A stretch of DNA of 23,400 nt from Nitrospirales bacterium (GTDB lineage: Bacteria > Nitrospirota > Nitrospiria > Nitrospirales > UBA8639), in the NCBI GenBank assembly GCA_029261305.1, contig JAJDBO010000112.1, positions 1-23,400 of the forward strand, given 5' to 3'. Shown in pieces: positions 8,664 through 17,842 of this stretch. How positions within the stretch are numbered: the stretch's first letter is position 1; each line of letters opens with the position of its first letter. Below the pieces are notes generated by a model. It saw only the letters and a list, made by a program, of their open reading frames with translations, did no database searches and was not told the origin of the DNA. The position numbers and the translations under genes are program-made.

Positions 8664-9047
8664 ATGGAAACTCAAGTGCGAAAACCAAAATCTCGTATCG
8701 TAGTGGTTGCAGAGAAAAATGTTAAGAGCCGTGCTGGGGTATGCAGCCACGTGGACCAATTGAATTGTGTGGCGGTCCCTGTATCTTCTGTTTCGGAAGT
8801 TTTGGAGGTGATGAGGAGCCGTCGGGTGGATTTAGTTCTGTTGGACCTGGGTCTCCTCTTGTCACAGGAACTCGATGCGTTGGAGGTCATTAAACAACTC
8901 GCTCCCCAGCTGCCGGTTGTTATTATGAGTCTCTTGACCACTCCCGTTTTGGCACGGCGTATGTGTGATCGTGGAGTGCAAAGTTTTTTGGGGAAACCCG
9001 TGCGACGCGACCAGCTGGCGGTGACGCTGTTTCGGTATCTCTTGTGA
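8664..9047 (+). CDS. stand-alone response-regulator receiver domain, acidic pocket degenerate
   Basis: The 127-residue protein is a single CheY-like receiver domain with no output domain. The first strand is RIVVVAEKN, where the usual pair of acidic residues is reduced to E17. The phospho-acceptor position is kept as D61 in DLVLLDLG. The switch Ser is S89 in VVIMSL and the conserved Lys is K111 in FLGKPV. With only part of the Mg2+-binding acidic pocket it may be phosphorylated poorly or work as a protein-interaction module. No histidine kinase is nearby. The ATG is preceded by only a weak ribosome site (GTTGAG). It sits between the nucleosidase gene (123 bases) and isocitrate dehydrogenase (69 bases). 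Its partner is unknown. Confidence 0.75.
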   Translation: METQVRKPKSRIVVVAEKNVKSRAGVCSHVDQLNCVAVPVSSVSEVLEVMRSRRVDLVLLDLGLLLSQELDALEVIKQLAPQLPVVIMSLLTTPVLARRMCDRGVQSFLGKPVRRDQLAVTLFRYLL

Positions 9048-9116
9048 TCGAGAATCTCTAAGTTAAGAACGAATTTACTTATTTCAATTTAAATTTATTT
9101 GAAGGGGGGGGATTTT

Positions 9117-11354
9117 ATGTCTGCAGAACCGGATATCATTTACACCAAAGTGGATGAAGCGCCTGAATTGGCGAGTGGATCGTTTTTACCCATTATCCAA
9201 GCCTTTGCGAGCACGGTCGGGGTGAACGTTGGGACCAAGGATATTTCCTTGGCCGGACGAATCATTGCGCAATTCCCTGAGAGGCTGAAGCCCGAACAAC
9301 GGCAACCCGATGATCTGGCCTTGTTGGGTGAAATTGTCATGACGCCGGAATCTAATGTCATCAAGCTTCCCAATATCAGTGCGTCAATTCCGCAAATCAA
9401 AGGGGCCGTGGCAGAGTTGCAATTTCAGGGCTATAACATTCCTGACTATCCGGAAGATCCGAAGACGGATGAAGAAAAAGAGATCAAAACCAAGCTTGAC
9501 ACCGTGAAGGGAAGCGCCGTGAACCCGGTCTTACGACAAGGGAATTCTGATCGTCGGGCAGCCGTATCCGTGAAACTATATGCAAAAAATAATCCGCACC
9601 GCATGGGCAAGTGGACCAAAGATTCTAAAGCCCATGTCGCGCATATGTCCGGGGGAGACTTCTTCGCCAACGAAAAATCGGCGACCATTACTGCGGAAAA
9701 TGCGGGAACCGGGAGAATTGAATTTGTGGGGACGGATGGCTCCACGAAGGTGTTGAAGGATAAGGTGAAATTCGACCAAGGCGATGTGGTCGATGCCACA
9801 AAGATGAGTGCGAGTGCCTTACGCCAATTCTTCAAGGATCAAATGGTAGAGGCGAAGAAAGATCCTGAGGTGTTGTTTTCCTTACACATGAAAGCGACCA
9901 TGATGAAAGTGTCCGATCCCATCATTTTCGGGCATTGTGTCGAAGTCTATTTTGAAGACGTCTTTAAGAAACATGGGAAAGTGTTCGCCGAGTTGGGCAT
10001 CAATGCCAATAACGGGATCGGTGATGTGTTCGCAAAAATTGGGAAAATGCCCGAAGCCCAACAAATTGAAATTAAAGCCGACATTGATGCCGCGCTGAAG
10101 AACGGCCCGACCATGGCGATGGTGGATTCAGACAAAGGTATCACGAACCTCCATGTGCCGAGTGACATCATCATCGATGCGTCCATGGCCGCCGCTCTTC
10201 GCACTTCCGGAAAAATGTGGGGCCCTGATGGGAAAGAACATGACATGAAGGCCATAATTCCCGACCGTTGTTACGCGGGGATTTATCAGGCGGTTATCGA
10301 TTTTTGTCGAGAGAATGGGGAATTTAATCCAGCCACGATGGGCAGTGTGCCGAACGTTGGGTTGATGGCCCAAAAGGCTGAAGAGTACGGATCACATGAT
10401 AAGACGTTTGAAGCACCTGGTAATGGGACCATCAAAGTGATTGACGGTGCAGGGAAGGCGTTGTTGGAGCAGCAAGTCGAAACCGGCGATATCTTCCGTG
10501 CGTGTACCGTCAAGGATATTCCCATTCAAGATTGGGTGAAGTTGGCCGTGACTCGCGCCAGAGCATCCTCCACCCCTGTGGTGTTTTGGTTGAACAAGAA
10601 CAGAGGACATGATGCGCAGTTGATTGAAAAGGTGAATCGCTATTTAAAAGATCACGATACGAATGGTCTCGATATCCAAATTCTTCCACCAGTTGATGCG
10701 ATGAAGCTTTCACTTCAACGGGCCAAAGATGGCAAGGATACCATTTCGGCCACCGGCAATGTGCTTCGGGATTACCTCACCGACCTCTTCCCGATTTTGG
10801 AATTGGGCACCAGTGCAAAAATGCTGTCCATCGTTCCATTGATTAATGGCGGTGGATTGTTTGAAACCGGTGCCGGTGGGTCAGCTCCAAAACATGTACA
10901 GCAGTTTGTGAAAGAAGGCCATTTACGTTGGGACTCGTTGGGAGAATTTTTAGCCCTTTCCGAATCCTTCGCACATCTCGGGAATTTTAAAAAGAACAAA
11001 AAAGCCCAAGTGCTGGCGACGACACTGGATAAAGCCACCGGCAAGCTCATGGAAAATCGCAAGTCCCCCGGTCGCGTGCTTGGCGAGTTAGATAACGCCG
11101 GCAGCCATGTGTATGAAGCGCTGTACTGGGCACAAGAACTGGCCGCCCAAGATGATGATGCAGAGTTGAAAGTCAAGTTCGGCCCCGTGGCCAAAGAGCT
11201 TGAGGGCAACTTGGATAAAATTTTGGAGGAATCCAAAACGATTAAAGGTAGGCCGGTCGACATCGGTGGCTACTACCACCCATGCCCCGACAAGGTCAAA
11301 GAAGGCATGCGGCCCAGTGCGACGCTGAATAAAATCTTGGGGACCTTGGGTTGA
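9117..11354 (+). CDS. icd: isocitrate dehydrogenase, NADP-dependent, monomeric type
   Basis: This 745-residue protein is a monomeric (type II) NADP-isocitrate dehydrogenase, matching the roughly 740-residue family length. It interconverts isocitrate and 2-oxoglutarate plus CO2 in the cytoplasm. In an organism using the reverse TCA cycle it can act as the carboxylating enzyme. Conserved segments include [20 protein letters not shown] (substrate site, S144-R147), [30 protein letters not shown], and the glycine-rich stretch [20 protein letters not shown] followed by [16 protein letters not shown]. The ATG at 9117 is chosen because an A/G-rich site with eight consecutive G ends six bases upstream; a TTG at 9099 would start inside that site. 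Aconitase follows 176 bases downstream in the same direction, so the two enzymes handle consecutive steps. Confidence 0.95.
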   Translation: MSAEPDIIYTKVDEAPELASGSFLPIIQAFASTVGVNVGTKDISLAGRIIAQFPERLKPEQRQPDDLALLGEIVMTPESNVIKLPNISASIPQIKGAVAELQFQGYNIPDYPEDPKTDEEKEIKTKLDTVKGSAVNPVLRQGNSDRRAAVSVKLYAKNNPHRMGKWTKDSKAHVAHMSGGDFFANEKSATITAENAGTGRIEFVGTDGSTKVLKDKVKFDQGDVVDATKMSASALRQFFKDQMVEAKKDPEVLFSLHMKATMMKVSDPIIFGHCVEVYFEDVFKKHGKVFAELGINANNGIGDVFAKIGKMPEAQQIEIKADIDAALKNGPTMAMVDSDKGITNLHVPSDIIIDASMAAALRTSGKMWGPDGKEHDMKAIIPDRCYAGIYQAVIDFCRENGEFNPATMGSVPNVGLMAQKAEEYGSHDKTFEAPGNGTIKVIDGAGKALLEQQVETGDIFRACTVKDIPIQDWVKLAVTRARASSTPVVFWLNKNRGHDAQLIEKVNRYLKDHDTNGLDIQILPPVDAMKLSLQRAKDGKDTISATGNVLRDYLTDLFPILELGTSAKMLSIVPLINGGGLFETGAGGSAPKHVQQFVKEGHLRWDSLGEFLALSESFAHLGNFKKNKKAQVLATTLDKATGKLMENRKSPGRVLGELDNAGSHVYEALYWAQELAAQDDDAELKVKFGPVAKELEGNLDKILEESKTIKGRPVDIGGYYHPCPDKVKEGMRPSATLNKILGTLG

Positions 11355-11369
11355 TACACTTAATCGGCG

Positions 11370-11483
11370 CCTATCACTCATGATAGGGAAAGTTCCGTCA
11401 AGATAAAAATATTCAAAGACCCAGGAATGGGTGTGCAAAAAATGAGATGTAAAGATCCCGAACTATATTGTTGTCCGTTCGGG
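11370..11483 (+). promoter_or_regulatory. row of three hairpins between isocitrate dehydrogenase and aconitase genes
   Basis: Three perfect short inverted repeats follow one another in the 176-base spacer. They are CCTATCA/TGATAGG at 11370-11376 and 11381-11387 (4-base loop), ACCCA/TGGGT at 11419-11423 and 11428-11432 (GGAA loop), and CCCGAAC/GTTCGGG at 11457-11463 and 11477-11483 (13-base loop). None has a following T-run, so they are not classic terminators. They may process or stabilise a shared transcript, or form a leader for the aconitase mRNA. Confidence 0.45.
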
Positions 11484-11530
11484 TGATGAATTTAATCAAA
11501 GGGCCCAAGCCAATAGCCGGAGAAATTTTT

Positions 11531-13777
11531 ATGTCAATGGATCTTGTCAGAAACTTATACGCCAAAATGCCAACCGCTATAGAAACGACCCGAAAGAAGT
11601 TTGGCCGGGGATTAACGCTGGCGGAAAAAATTCTGGTGTCCCATGCCGATAATCTGGACACCCAAATATGGGAACGGGGCAAAGCCATGTTGGCCCTTCG
11701 TCCGGATCGTGTGGCCATGCAAGATGCGACGGCACAGATGGCCATGTTGCAATTTATTCAAGCTGGCAAAAAACAAGCGGCGGTGCCAAGCACGATTCAT
11801 TGCGACCATCTCATTCGCGCGGAAATGGGCTCGGAAAAAGACCTCATGATCGCCTGTGATGAAAATCGAGAAGTCTATAACTTTCTGGCTTCGGCCGCGA
11901 AAAAATATGGGATTGGATTTTGGAAGCCTGGTGCGGGGATTATTCATCAAGTGGTCCTTGAAAATTATGCCTTCCCGGGTGGCTTGATTATTGGAACCGA
12001 CTCTCATACGCCAAATGGGGGTGGCCTGGGCATGCTGGCTATTGGCGTTGGTGGTGCCGATGCCGGTGAAGTCATGGCCGGGTTGCCTTGGGAAGTGCTG
12101 CACCCCAAACTTATTGGTGTGAAGCTCACCGGTAAGTTGAGTGGCTGGGCGTCACCCAAAGATGTGATTCTGCATATTTGTGGCAAACTGACCGTCAAAG
12201 GTGGAACCAACAAGATCGTCGAATACTTTGGCCCAGGCGCGGAGACAATTAGTGCGACGGGGAAGGGCACGATTACGAATATGGGTGCGGAACTTGGTGC
12301 GACCACATCGGTGTTTCCCTTTGATCAAAAGATGGTCGACTACCTTAGAATTACGGAGCGCGAAGACATCGCCAAGTTGGCTGAAGCCGATAAAGAGCTG
12401 TTGGTCGCTGATCCAGAAGTGTACGAGTCTCCGGAAAAGTATTTTGACGAGATCGTGGAAATTGATTTGTCTACCTTGGAGCCGCACGTAGTGGGTCCGC
12501 ATTCCCCAGATTTAGCAAGACCCATCTCCAAATTGGCGGCTGAAGCCAAGGAAAAAGGTTATCCCGTCGAGTTGAAGGCTACGCTTTTAGGAAGCTGTAC
12601 GAATTCTTCGTATGAAGATATTGGCCGCGCCGCGCATATTGCCCAACAAGGCTTGAACGCCGGCTTAAAAGCCAAGACCGCGTTTTTGATTTCACCAGGA
12701 TCTGAGAGAATCTTTCATACCATGAAGCGCGATGGGTTCATGAAGACTTTTGAAGACTTGGGGGCAACGGTGTTGGCCAATGCCTGTGGCCCGTGTATCG
12801 GGCAATGGAAACGAGCTGATGCTGTCAAAGGAAAGGCCGATTCAATTGTGAGTACGTTCAATCGCAATTTCCCTGGTCGCAATGACGGCGTGGCCGAGAC
12901 CCTCTCTTTCCTGGCGAGTCCGGAATTGGTGGCAGCCTATGCGCTGACGGGGAATTTAGGATTTGATCCGGTCAACGATACGATCCAAACAGCCGATGGC
13001 AAAGACATCAAACTGGATCCACCTCAAGGCAAGGAATTGCCAGCCAAAGGTTTTGCGAAAGGCGAAAAAGGGTTTGTGGCTCCGGCGGAAAATGGAGAGA
13101 GCTTGGAAGTCGATCTCCCACCAACCAGTGAACGACTCCAATTGTTGCAGCCCTTCCCCAAATGGGATGGCCACGATTTCGAGAAGTTACCCCTACTAAT
13201 CAAGACCAAAGGTAAAACCACGACGGATCATATTTCGCCTGCCGGTCCGTGGCTGAAGTTCCGAGGCCACTTAGACAAGATCAGCGACAACATGTTTCTG
13301 GGGGCCAATAACGCCTTCACCGGGGAACCAGGCAAAGGAAACAATGTGTTGACCGGGGAGTCGGGGTTGACCCTGGCGCAAATCGCCCGGGATTACAAAG
13401 GCAAGGGAGTTGGATCATTTGTCGTCGGGGATGAAAATTACGGTGAAGGTAGTAGCCGCGAGCATGCGGCCATGTGTCCACGCTTCCTGGGGGTACAGGC
13501 GGTTCTGACCAAAAGCTTTGCGCGGATTCATGAAACGAATTTGAAAAAGCAGGGAATCCTACCTATGACGTTCGCTCATCCGGGAGACTATGATCTCATT
13601 GATCAAGAAGATCGAGTCAGTGTTACAGGTTTGAGCGCCTTGACTCCTGGAAAGCCCATATTGATCACGATTCATAAAAAAGATGGGAAAGGTATTACCA
13701 TTGAAGCAAATCACAGTATGACGGAGCCGCAAATCACATGGTTTAGAGCGGGCTCGGCCTTAAACGCGTTGAGTTAA
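11531..13777 (+). CDS. acnA: aconitate hydratase (aconitase), [4Fe-4S] enzyme
   Basis: This 748-residue protein isomerises citrate and isocitrate. The three cluster-binding cysteines are present: C356 in LLGSCTNSSYED, and C419 and C422 in ANACGPCIGQWKR. Other family segments are HCDHLIRAE, GADAGEVMAG, the active-site loop GEGSSREHAAMCPRFLG, and SFARIHETNLKKQGILPM near the swivelling C-terminal domain. The length and motifs fit the mitochondrial-like aconitase group better than AcnB. I place the start at the ATG at 11531, which has CCGGAGA about seven bases upstream; an upstream in-frame extension lacks support. It directly follows isocitrate dehydrogenase, so both arms of the citrate to 2-oxoglutarate segment are made together. 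A reverse-TCA role is inferred from context. Confidence 0.96.
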   Translation: MSMDLVRNLYAKMPTAIETTRKKFGRGLTLAEKILVSHADNLDTQIWERGKAMLALRPDRVAMQDATAQMAMLQFIQAGKKQAAVPSTIHCDHLIRAEMGSEKDLMIACDENREVYNFLASAAKKYGIGFWKPGAGIIHQVVLENYAFPGGLIIGTDSHTPNGGGLGMLAIGVGGADAGEVMAGLPWEVLHPKLIGVKLTGKLSGWASPKDVILHICGKLTVKGGTNKIVEYFGPGAETISATGKGTITNMGAELGATTSVFPFDQKMVDYLRITEREDIAKLAEADKELLVADPEVYESPEKYFDEIVEIDLSTLEPHVVGPHSPDLARPISKLAAEAKEKGYPVELKATLLGSCTNSSYEDIGRAAHIAQQGLNAGLKAKTAFLISPGSERIFHTMKRDGFMKTFEDLGATVLANACGPCIGQWKRADAVKGKADSIVSTFNRNFPGRNDGVAETLSFLASPELVAAYALTGNLGFDPVNDTIQTADGKDIKLDPPQGKELPAKGFAKGEKGFVAPAENGESLEVDLPPTSERLQLLQPFPKWDGHDFEKLPLLIKTKGKTTTDHISPAGPWLKFRGHLDKISDNMFLGANNAFTGEPGKGNNVLTGESGLTLAQIARDYKGKGVGSFVVGDENYGEGSSREHAAMCPRFLGVQAVLTKSFARIHETNLKKQGILPMTFAHPGDYDLIDQEDRVSVTGLSALTPGKPILITIHKKDGKGITIEANHSMTEPQITWFRAGSALNALS

Positions 13778-13804
13778 GAATGTCGGTAAAAGGGAGCAGA
13801 GAAA

Positions 13805-14839
13805 TTGTTGAATCGAATATTAAATGTCACGATCCTCTCGGTGCTTGCCTGTGGGTTCCTATCGCCTTGGGATGAGGTTCGTGCTCAAACCCAGGAAACG
13901 GTTACGGAGGGGGCAGGCCTTTCACCCCATTTTGATCCACCAGCCCGACGTGTTCTATTGTTCGTACTAGAAGGTGTGGAGAACCTCCTCATCACTCCTG
14001 CCTCTATGCCCGTGTTGACCAAACTGGCGGAGACTGGGACACAAGCCAAGCATGCGATGACGGTGGCACCGTCGGACACGGTCCCTGCGATGGCCACTCT
14101 TTTGACCGGCCTCTCAGTTCAGCAACACCGAGCCACGTGGACGACCTATGATTTCGCACGTTCGTTCCTTCGATCTCCAACGATATTTGATTTTATTGAT
14201 TTAGCGGGAGGAAAAGATTCCGCAGTTTTTTTAATGGATGAGCGACTGTATCAGCTGGTGAGGCCGGAGATTTATATTGACTCTCAAGTATGCGGATATT
14301 CCAAATCAGACTGTCACCCCCCAAGAGTTGTGGCATACATTCGTGATTATCTTAGAAAAGTTACCAACTCCGGAGGTCACGGGTTTCGCCTCTTCGCTAT
14401 ACCCGACCTGCTGCTTGTCCATCTACCAGAGGCCGCGCGAGTCGGACGAAAATCAGGATGGGAATCACGCGCATACCAAGATGCGTTACGAACGGTGGAT
14501 TCTGCCATTGGAGAGGTGATGGACATCTATCGAGAATATGACGCCCTCAATGAGGCGATGGTGATCATTACAGGATTAAACGGATCTGGTACGTCTTCGC
14601 TTGGGCAACATGGTCGCCCAGAAATATCCCAAGGTTCAAAAGGGGAGAAGGTTCCCTGGATTGCATGGGGGACCAATGTGAAACCCGGGTATGTCGTCAC
14701 ACGTCCGATCTTGATTCAAGACACGAGCGCCACAGTGCTTCAAGCCTTGGGGCTCACAACTCACACGGAGTGGAATAGCCATGCAATTGATGAAATTTTT
14801 CAGCCACGAATTGTATCAGCCCAAAGGATACAACCATAA
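13805..14839 (+). CDS. exported alkaline-phosphatase-superfamily protein with degenerate metal site
   Basis: The 344-residue protein starts at TTG (13805) with GGGAG about ten bases upstream; a GTG further down would cut off the signal sequence. Residues 1-27 form an export signal (basic R4, hydrophobic core, VRA then Q). C16 in SVLAC is a possible lipobox alternative. The mature part resembles type I phosphodiesterase/nucleotide pyrophosphatases: VLLFVLEGVENLL (53-62 region), PSDTVPAMATLLTGLSVQQH with candidate nucleophile T92, and a C-terminal half with VHLPEAARVGRKSGW and MVIITGLNGSG. Expected metal ligands are altered: E56 for Asp, E209 for Asp with the following His absent, and LNG where SDHG is normal. 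It may therefore be a non-catalytic or repurposed relative. It follows aconitase by 27 bases. Confidence 0.7.
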   Translation: MLNRILNVTILSVLACGFLSPWDEVRAQTQETVTEGAGLSPHFDPPARRVLLFVLEGVENLLITPASMPVLTKLAETGTQAKHAMTVAPSDTVPAMATLLTGLSVQQHRATWTTYDFARSFLRSPTIFDFIDLAGGKDSAVFLMDERLYQLVRPEIYIDSQVCGYSKSDCHPPRVVAYIRDYLRKVTNSGGHGFRLFAIPDLLLVHLPEAARVGRKSGWESRAYQDALRTVDSAIGEVMDIYREYDALNEAMVIITGLNGSGTSSLGQHGRPEISQGSKGEKVPWIAWGTNVKPGYVVTRPILIQDTSATVLQALGLTTHTEWNSHAIDEIFQPRIVSAQRIQP

Positions 14840-15302
14840 GAAGAAGGGTTTCGTTTTGGATTGCCTGGGTTACACATTCCAAAGCGTGTTGGCAATCTGG
14901 TTGACCACCTTCGTTGTATTGTGTGTCATTGTGCCAGGAGTTCTGTTTGCTGCTGACTCCCCTCAAACTGACTCGATTGCACGAGACTTTCCGATTACGG
15001 TGGATCCCACTGCGCTGACCCCTCCAACATCATGGCAAGTGCCGGGAGTGACGCCATTGATTTATACCATGGATCCGATTAGTTCTGACGCGTTTAAGAC
15101 CATCGCAGGGAAAGAACTTTGGCTCAAGCCCGGCCAGTATCGATTCGGTACCTATACCTTTAATTTCCCTTTTGTGGTGTCACGCCTAGGCCTGCTCGAA
15201 TTTGACATGTCGTTGAACCAATGCGTGGAAGGTCGAGGGACAAAAACGCTAACCGTTGTGTGTAGTCATACACAACCGTACCCACAGCAACCCGATTATT
15301 AA
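14781..15302 (+). CDS. exported protein of unknown function
   Basis: The reading frame of up to 173 residues overlaps the end of the phosphatase-like gene by 59 bases if it starts at the ATG at 14781 (GGAG ten bases before). A TTG at 14856 with AAGAAGGG just upstream would avoid the overlap and give 148 residues. Either way an N-terminal lysine-rich patch or short n-region is followed by a long hydrophobic helix (VLAIWLTTFVVLCVIVPGVL) and a signal-peptidase-like site LFA before AD. The mature part, about 110 residues, is rich in Pro, Thr and aromatic residues, with two cysteines near the C-terminus (QCVEG and VVCSH) that could form a disulfide. I do not recognise a family. It belongs with the two exported neighbours in a probable operon. 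Confidence 0.6.
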   Translation: MQLMKFFSHELYQPKGYNHKKKGFVLDCLGYTFQSVLAIWLTTFVVLCVIVPGVLFAADSPQTDSIARDFPITVDPTALTPPTSWQVPGVTPLIYTMDPISSDAFKTIAGKELWLKPGQYRFGTYTFNFPFVVSRLGLLEFDMSLNQCVEGRGTKTLTVVCSHTQPYPQQPDY

Positions 15303-15387
15303 CTAGCGATATGGTCTTTCCTACAATTTCAGTTTCACAAGGCCTTGGCGTTTTGGAAGCCATTATCTTCGAATAGAGAGAAGTTCC

Positions 15388-17751
15388 ATGAAAAAGATTT
15401 TCCAGCAACTCTGCCACGCGGCTGCCTTGATGGCCTTTTTGGCGGGAGGCTCCCAAGTGCCTACGACCCCCGTCTTTGCTGCGACCGACTCACCCAATCA
15501 ACCAGCCGATGTGGACGTAAGCTATGGGGCAGGACTGGAAAGCATATCCAGCCTGGCTCTAGAGTATGCGGAAGCTCTTGCAGCTGGACGAGCGGAAGAG
15601 TGGGCCGTTCTAGATCTGGGCTGTTTGGCGAGACAGCAAAAAAGGAGTGCGGATCGCCAGCCAATCTCAGTAACAGCAGCCAAAGCTTGTTGGGACGCTA
15701 CCATGGTGGCTCATCGAACTCTGGTCGCTGATGAAACGGAACCTGGCATTTTTGGAGCCCTTGGCCGTGGCAGTGGGTTTGGATTGATTCACAAGACCCA
15801 CCAACATGCGGACTTTTGGAAGGATTACCCACCAGCCCTTTCCTTGTCGCCGACGGTCATTCGACAAGATCCCGCCGCGCCCCTGCCTCTCTTGAAAGTG
15901 ATAAATATTCTGGAGCCTCAATCGGTAGGACTGGTGGTTGACCAGGGACGGAACCCTGTTGGAGTGCAGGCTGTCAAAGTGGATATTTCCGTATCCTACC
16001 CAGACCCACTCACAGCTCCCTTAGCGTTGCGCCCAGGTGAGCCATGGTGGGCCAGCCCAGTCATTCGGCGCTATGGTCCAGTGCAGGATCTTCTTGCCCG
16101 TTTTACAATCGTGAGCGGCCTTCATGCCTTGGGGTTCCCAGTGGACGAGGCCGTCGTGAATGAAGCTCTTCCCAATGCTCCTCAAGTAGCAGGACCATCA
16201 GTTCCGGGCATTCTTCCTGAGTCCCCTCGTTGGTGGGACCGCGAGAAAATCTCATCACAATTTGAATCCGGTTTCCAAGAAGCACGCCAAGTAGTTTCAT
16301 TTCAAGATCGGATCAAGAAGTTCCAGCGCCTCTTTCTTCTCGATCCCAAGGAACCTCGGGTCAATGCGGAGTTTGGCACGGATCTTTACCTTGCTTTTCT
16401 CCAGGATGGATTGGCGAAGGGAAAAATTACCGTCAATGATGAAGCCATCAAGCTTAAGCTCGCAGAGCTGTATTGGAATATTCAGGCACAAACTTGGCGT
16501 CAGGAATTCACTGAGGTAGCGGTGGGACATTCATTTGCCGCTGAAGCATTCTATAAAGCCATGCCGGCTTTGGAAATCGCCATGAAGGGTGGGAAGAGCG
16601 ACTCGGAAATGCGCCGCAGATTAGGTGCGCTCCACCGATGGAATAATGATACTACTTCCGCCTTGACTCTACATGAGGGCCTACTGCAAAACGTTTCCCC
16701 AACAGACCACGCGCGTCAGGCTCAACTCCTCTCAGAAATTGTTTGGGATCGTGTTCAGTGGTTGTCCTGGAATCGACGATATGACCACCCCTGGATGATT
16801 CAGGCTCGAGAGGAAGCAGAGAAAGCTCTGAACCTGGCATCAGCACCCATTGACAAACTCATTGTTGGAGAGGCGTTGTTAGTGTTGGATGCCTTGTCTG
16901 AGCAACGCGATCAACCACGTCTTGAAAAGCATGTTGAAATGGTTCGGACCTGGCATGATCAACTTTCTGGTGTCAATGGGATGTGGAGCCATCTCGTCGG
17001 AAATGAACTCGTCAAATCGCTGATCCCGGAAGGTCGTCAAGTGAAGCTTCCTGATCCGGTACGCTCTCCTGAAGTGATGCCTCTTGATGTTCACTTGCGT
17101 ATTCAGGATCTCAATTTTTTCAAAACCTGGACTTTTGATCAGGATACCCTTGGTGAGCTTCCCCCCGGGTTTTCAGCAGAAAGCACCCATGGACGATCTA
17201 TCGGAGGGTGGCGGATTGAAGCCGACTCGAAAGCCCCGTCACTCCCCCATGTCATCACACAAGCAACCCCATGTGCAAAAGAAGCCTGTTTCCAATTGTT
17301 ATTAGGTGACAGGCGCACCCATGCATTACCAGACATTGTGGTCTACCTGCGCCAGGTTTCATCGGGAGGTCAGGGCGAAGCGGGGATTGTCTTAGCCGCC
17401 CAAGACCCTCGTAACTTTTATGCGGTGACCTTGCGCCCCCAGAACAATCAACTGAGCATCTACCGCGTCACAAATGGAAAGCTTACGCTGCTCGGGCAAG
17501 GCACTGCCAAATTGAAACCGGGACCCTGGCATGTTCTCCGTGTGGAGACAGTGAATTCCGCTCATGTGGATCACGCACGCTTGGAGATTTACGTAGATAG
17601 TCACGAGGTTTTTGTGATTGCGTCAGAACCCATTCAGGGACGAGGACGAATTGGCCTGGTGACCAAAGGGGATATGGTAGCGCAATTTGACAGGCTTGGT
17701 GTCATTGAAATGGTGACCAATCGTACGATGTCCAAACCCGCGGCATACTGA
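15388..17751 (+). CDS. large exported protein with C-terminal concanavalin-like (LamG/DUF1080-type) domain
   Basis: The 787-residue protein starts at ATG 15388 with AGAGAGAAG just upstream. Residues 1-31 are a signal peptide (MKK, hydrophobic core, VFA cleavage). Residues about 35-280 form a region I do not recognise, with several tryptophans and prolines. Residues about 290-530 look mainly helical and repeat-like. From about 570 to 780 the sequence has the beta-sandwich pattern of LamG/3-keto-disaccharide-hydrolase-like domains, with GIVLAAQDPRNFYAVTLRP, WHVLRVE, LEIYVDSHEVF and GRGRIGLVTKGDMVAQFD. Such domains often bind carbohydrates or proteins. No catalytic motif is evident. It is the third exported product in a row between aconitase and purE, suggesting a periplasmic or outer-membrane assembly of unknown role. 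Confidence 0.7.
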   Translation: MKKIFQQLCHAAALMAFLAGGSQVPTTPVFAATDSPNQPADVDVSYGAGLESISSLALEYAEALAAGRAEEWAVLDLGCLARQQKRSADRQPISVTAAKACWDATMVAHRTLVADETEPGIFGALGRGSGFGLIHKTHQHADFWKDYPPALSLSPTVIRQDPAAPLPLLKVINILEPQSVGLVVDQGRNPVGVQAVKVDISVSYPDPLTAPLALRPGEPWWASPVIRRYGPVQDLLARFTIVSGLHALGFPVDEAVVNEALPNAPQVAGPSVPGILPESPRWWDREKISSQFESGFQEARQVVSFQDRIKKFQRLFLLDPKEPRVNAEFGTDLYLAFLQDGLAKGKITVNDEAIKLKLAELYWNIQAQTWRQEFTEVAVGHSFAAEAFYKAMPALEIAMKGGKSDSEMRRRLGALHRWNNDTTSALTLHEGLLQNVSPTDHARQAQLLSEIVWDRVQWLSWNRRYDHPWMIQAREEAEKALNLASAPIDKLIVGEALLVLDALSEQRDQPRLEKHVEMVRTWHDQLSGVNGMWSHLVGNELVKSLIPEGRQVKLPDPVRSPEVMPLDVHLRIQDLNFFKTWTFDQDTLGELPPGFSAESTHGRSIGGWRIEADSKAPSLPHVITQATPCAKEACFQLLLGDRRTHALPDIVVYLRQVSSGGQGEAGIVLAAQDPRNFYAVTLRPQNNQLSIYRVTNGKLTLLGQGTAKLKPGPWHVLRVETVNSAHVDHARLEIYVDSHEVFVIASEPIQGRGRIGLVTKGDMVAQFDRLGVIEMVTNRTMSKPAAY

Positions 17752-17842
17752 GTGAGGAACCCTGTACCAAAATGAAAAAGAGGTGGCTTGTGGTTTCTCA
17801 TATTTTGAGTCTTCCGGCAAGGAATTGACAGAGGAGTTGAGT

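Noticed and set aside
9104..9111. Run of eight G as a phase-variable tract
   Set aside because: It falls in the untranslated ribosome site with normal spacing, so it is best read as a strong Shine-Dalgarno; variation cannot be judged from one sequence.
9099..9116. TTG start for isocitrate dehydrogenase
   Set aside because: It lies within the G-rich ribosome site of the ATG at 9117 and adds residues absent from the family.
14277..14519. 80-codon frame inside the phosphatase-like gene
   Set aside because: It is a shadow frame without a ribosome site or recognisable pattern.
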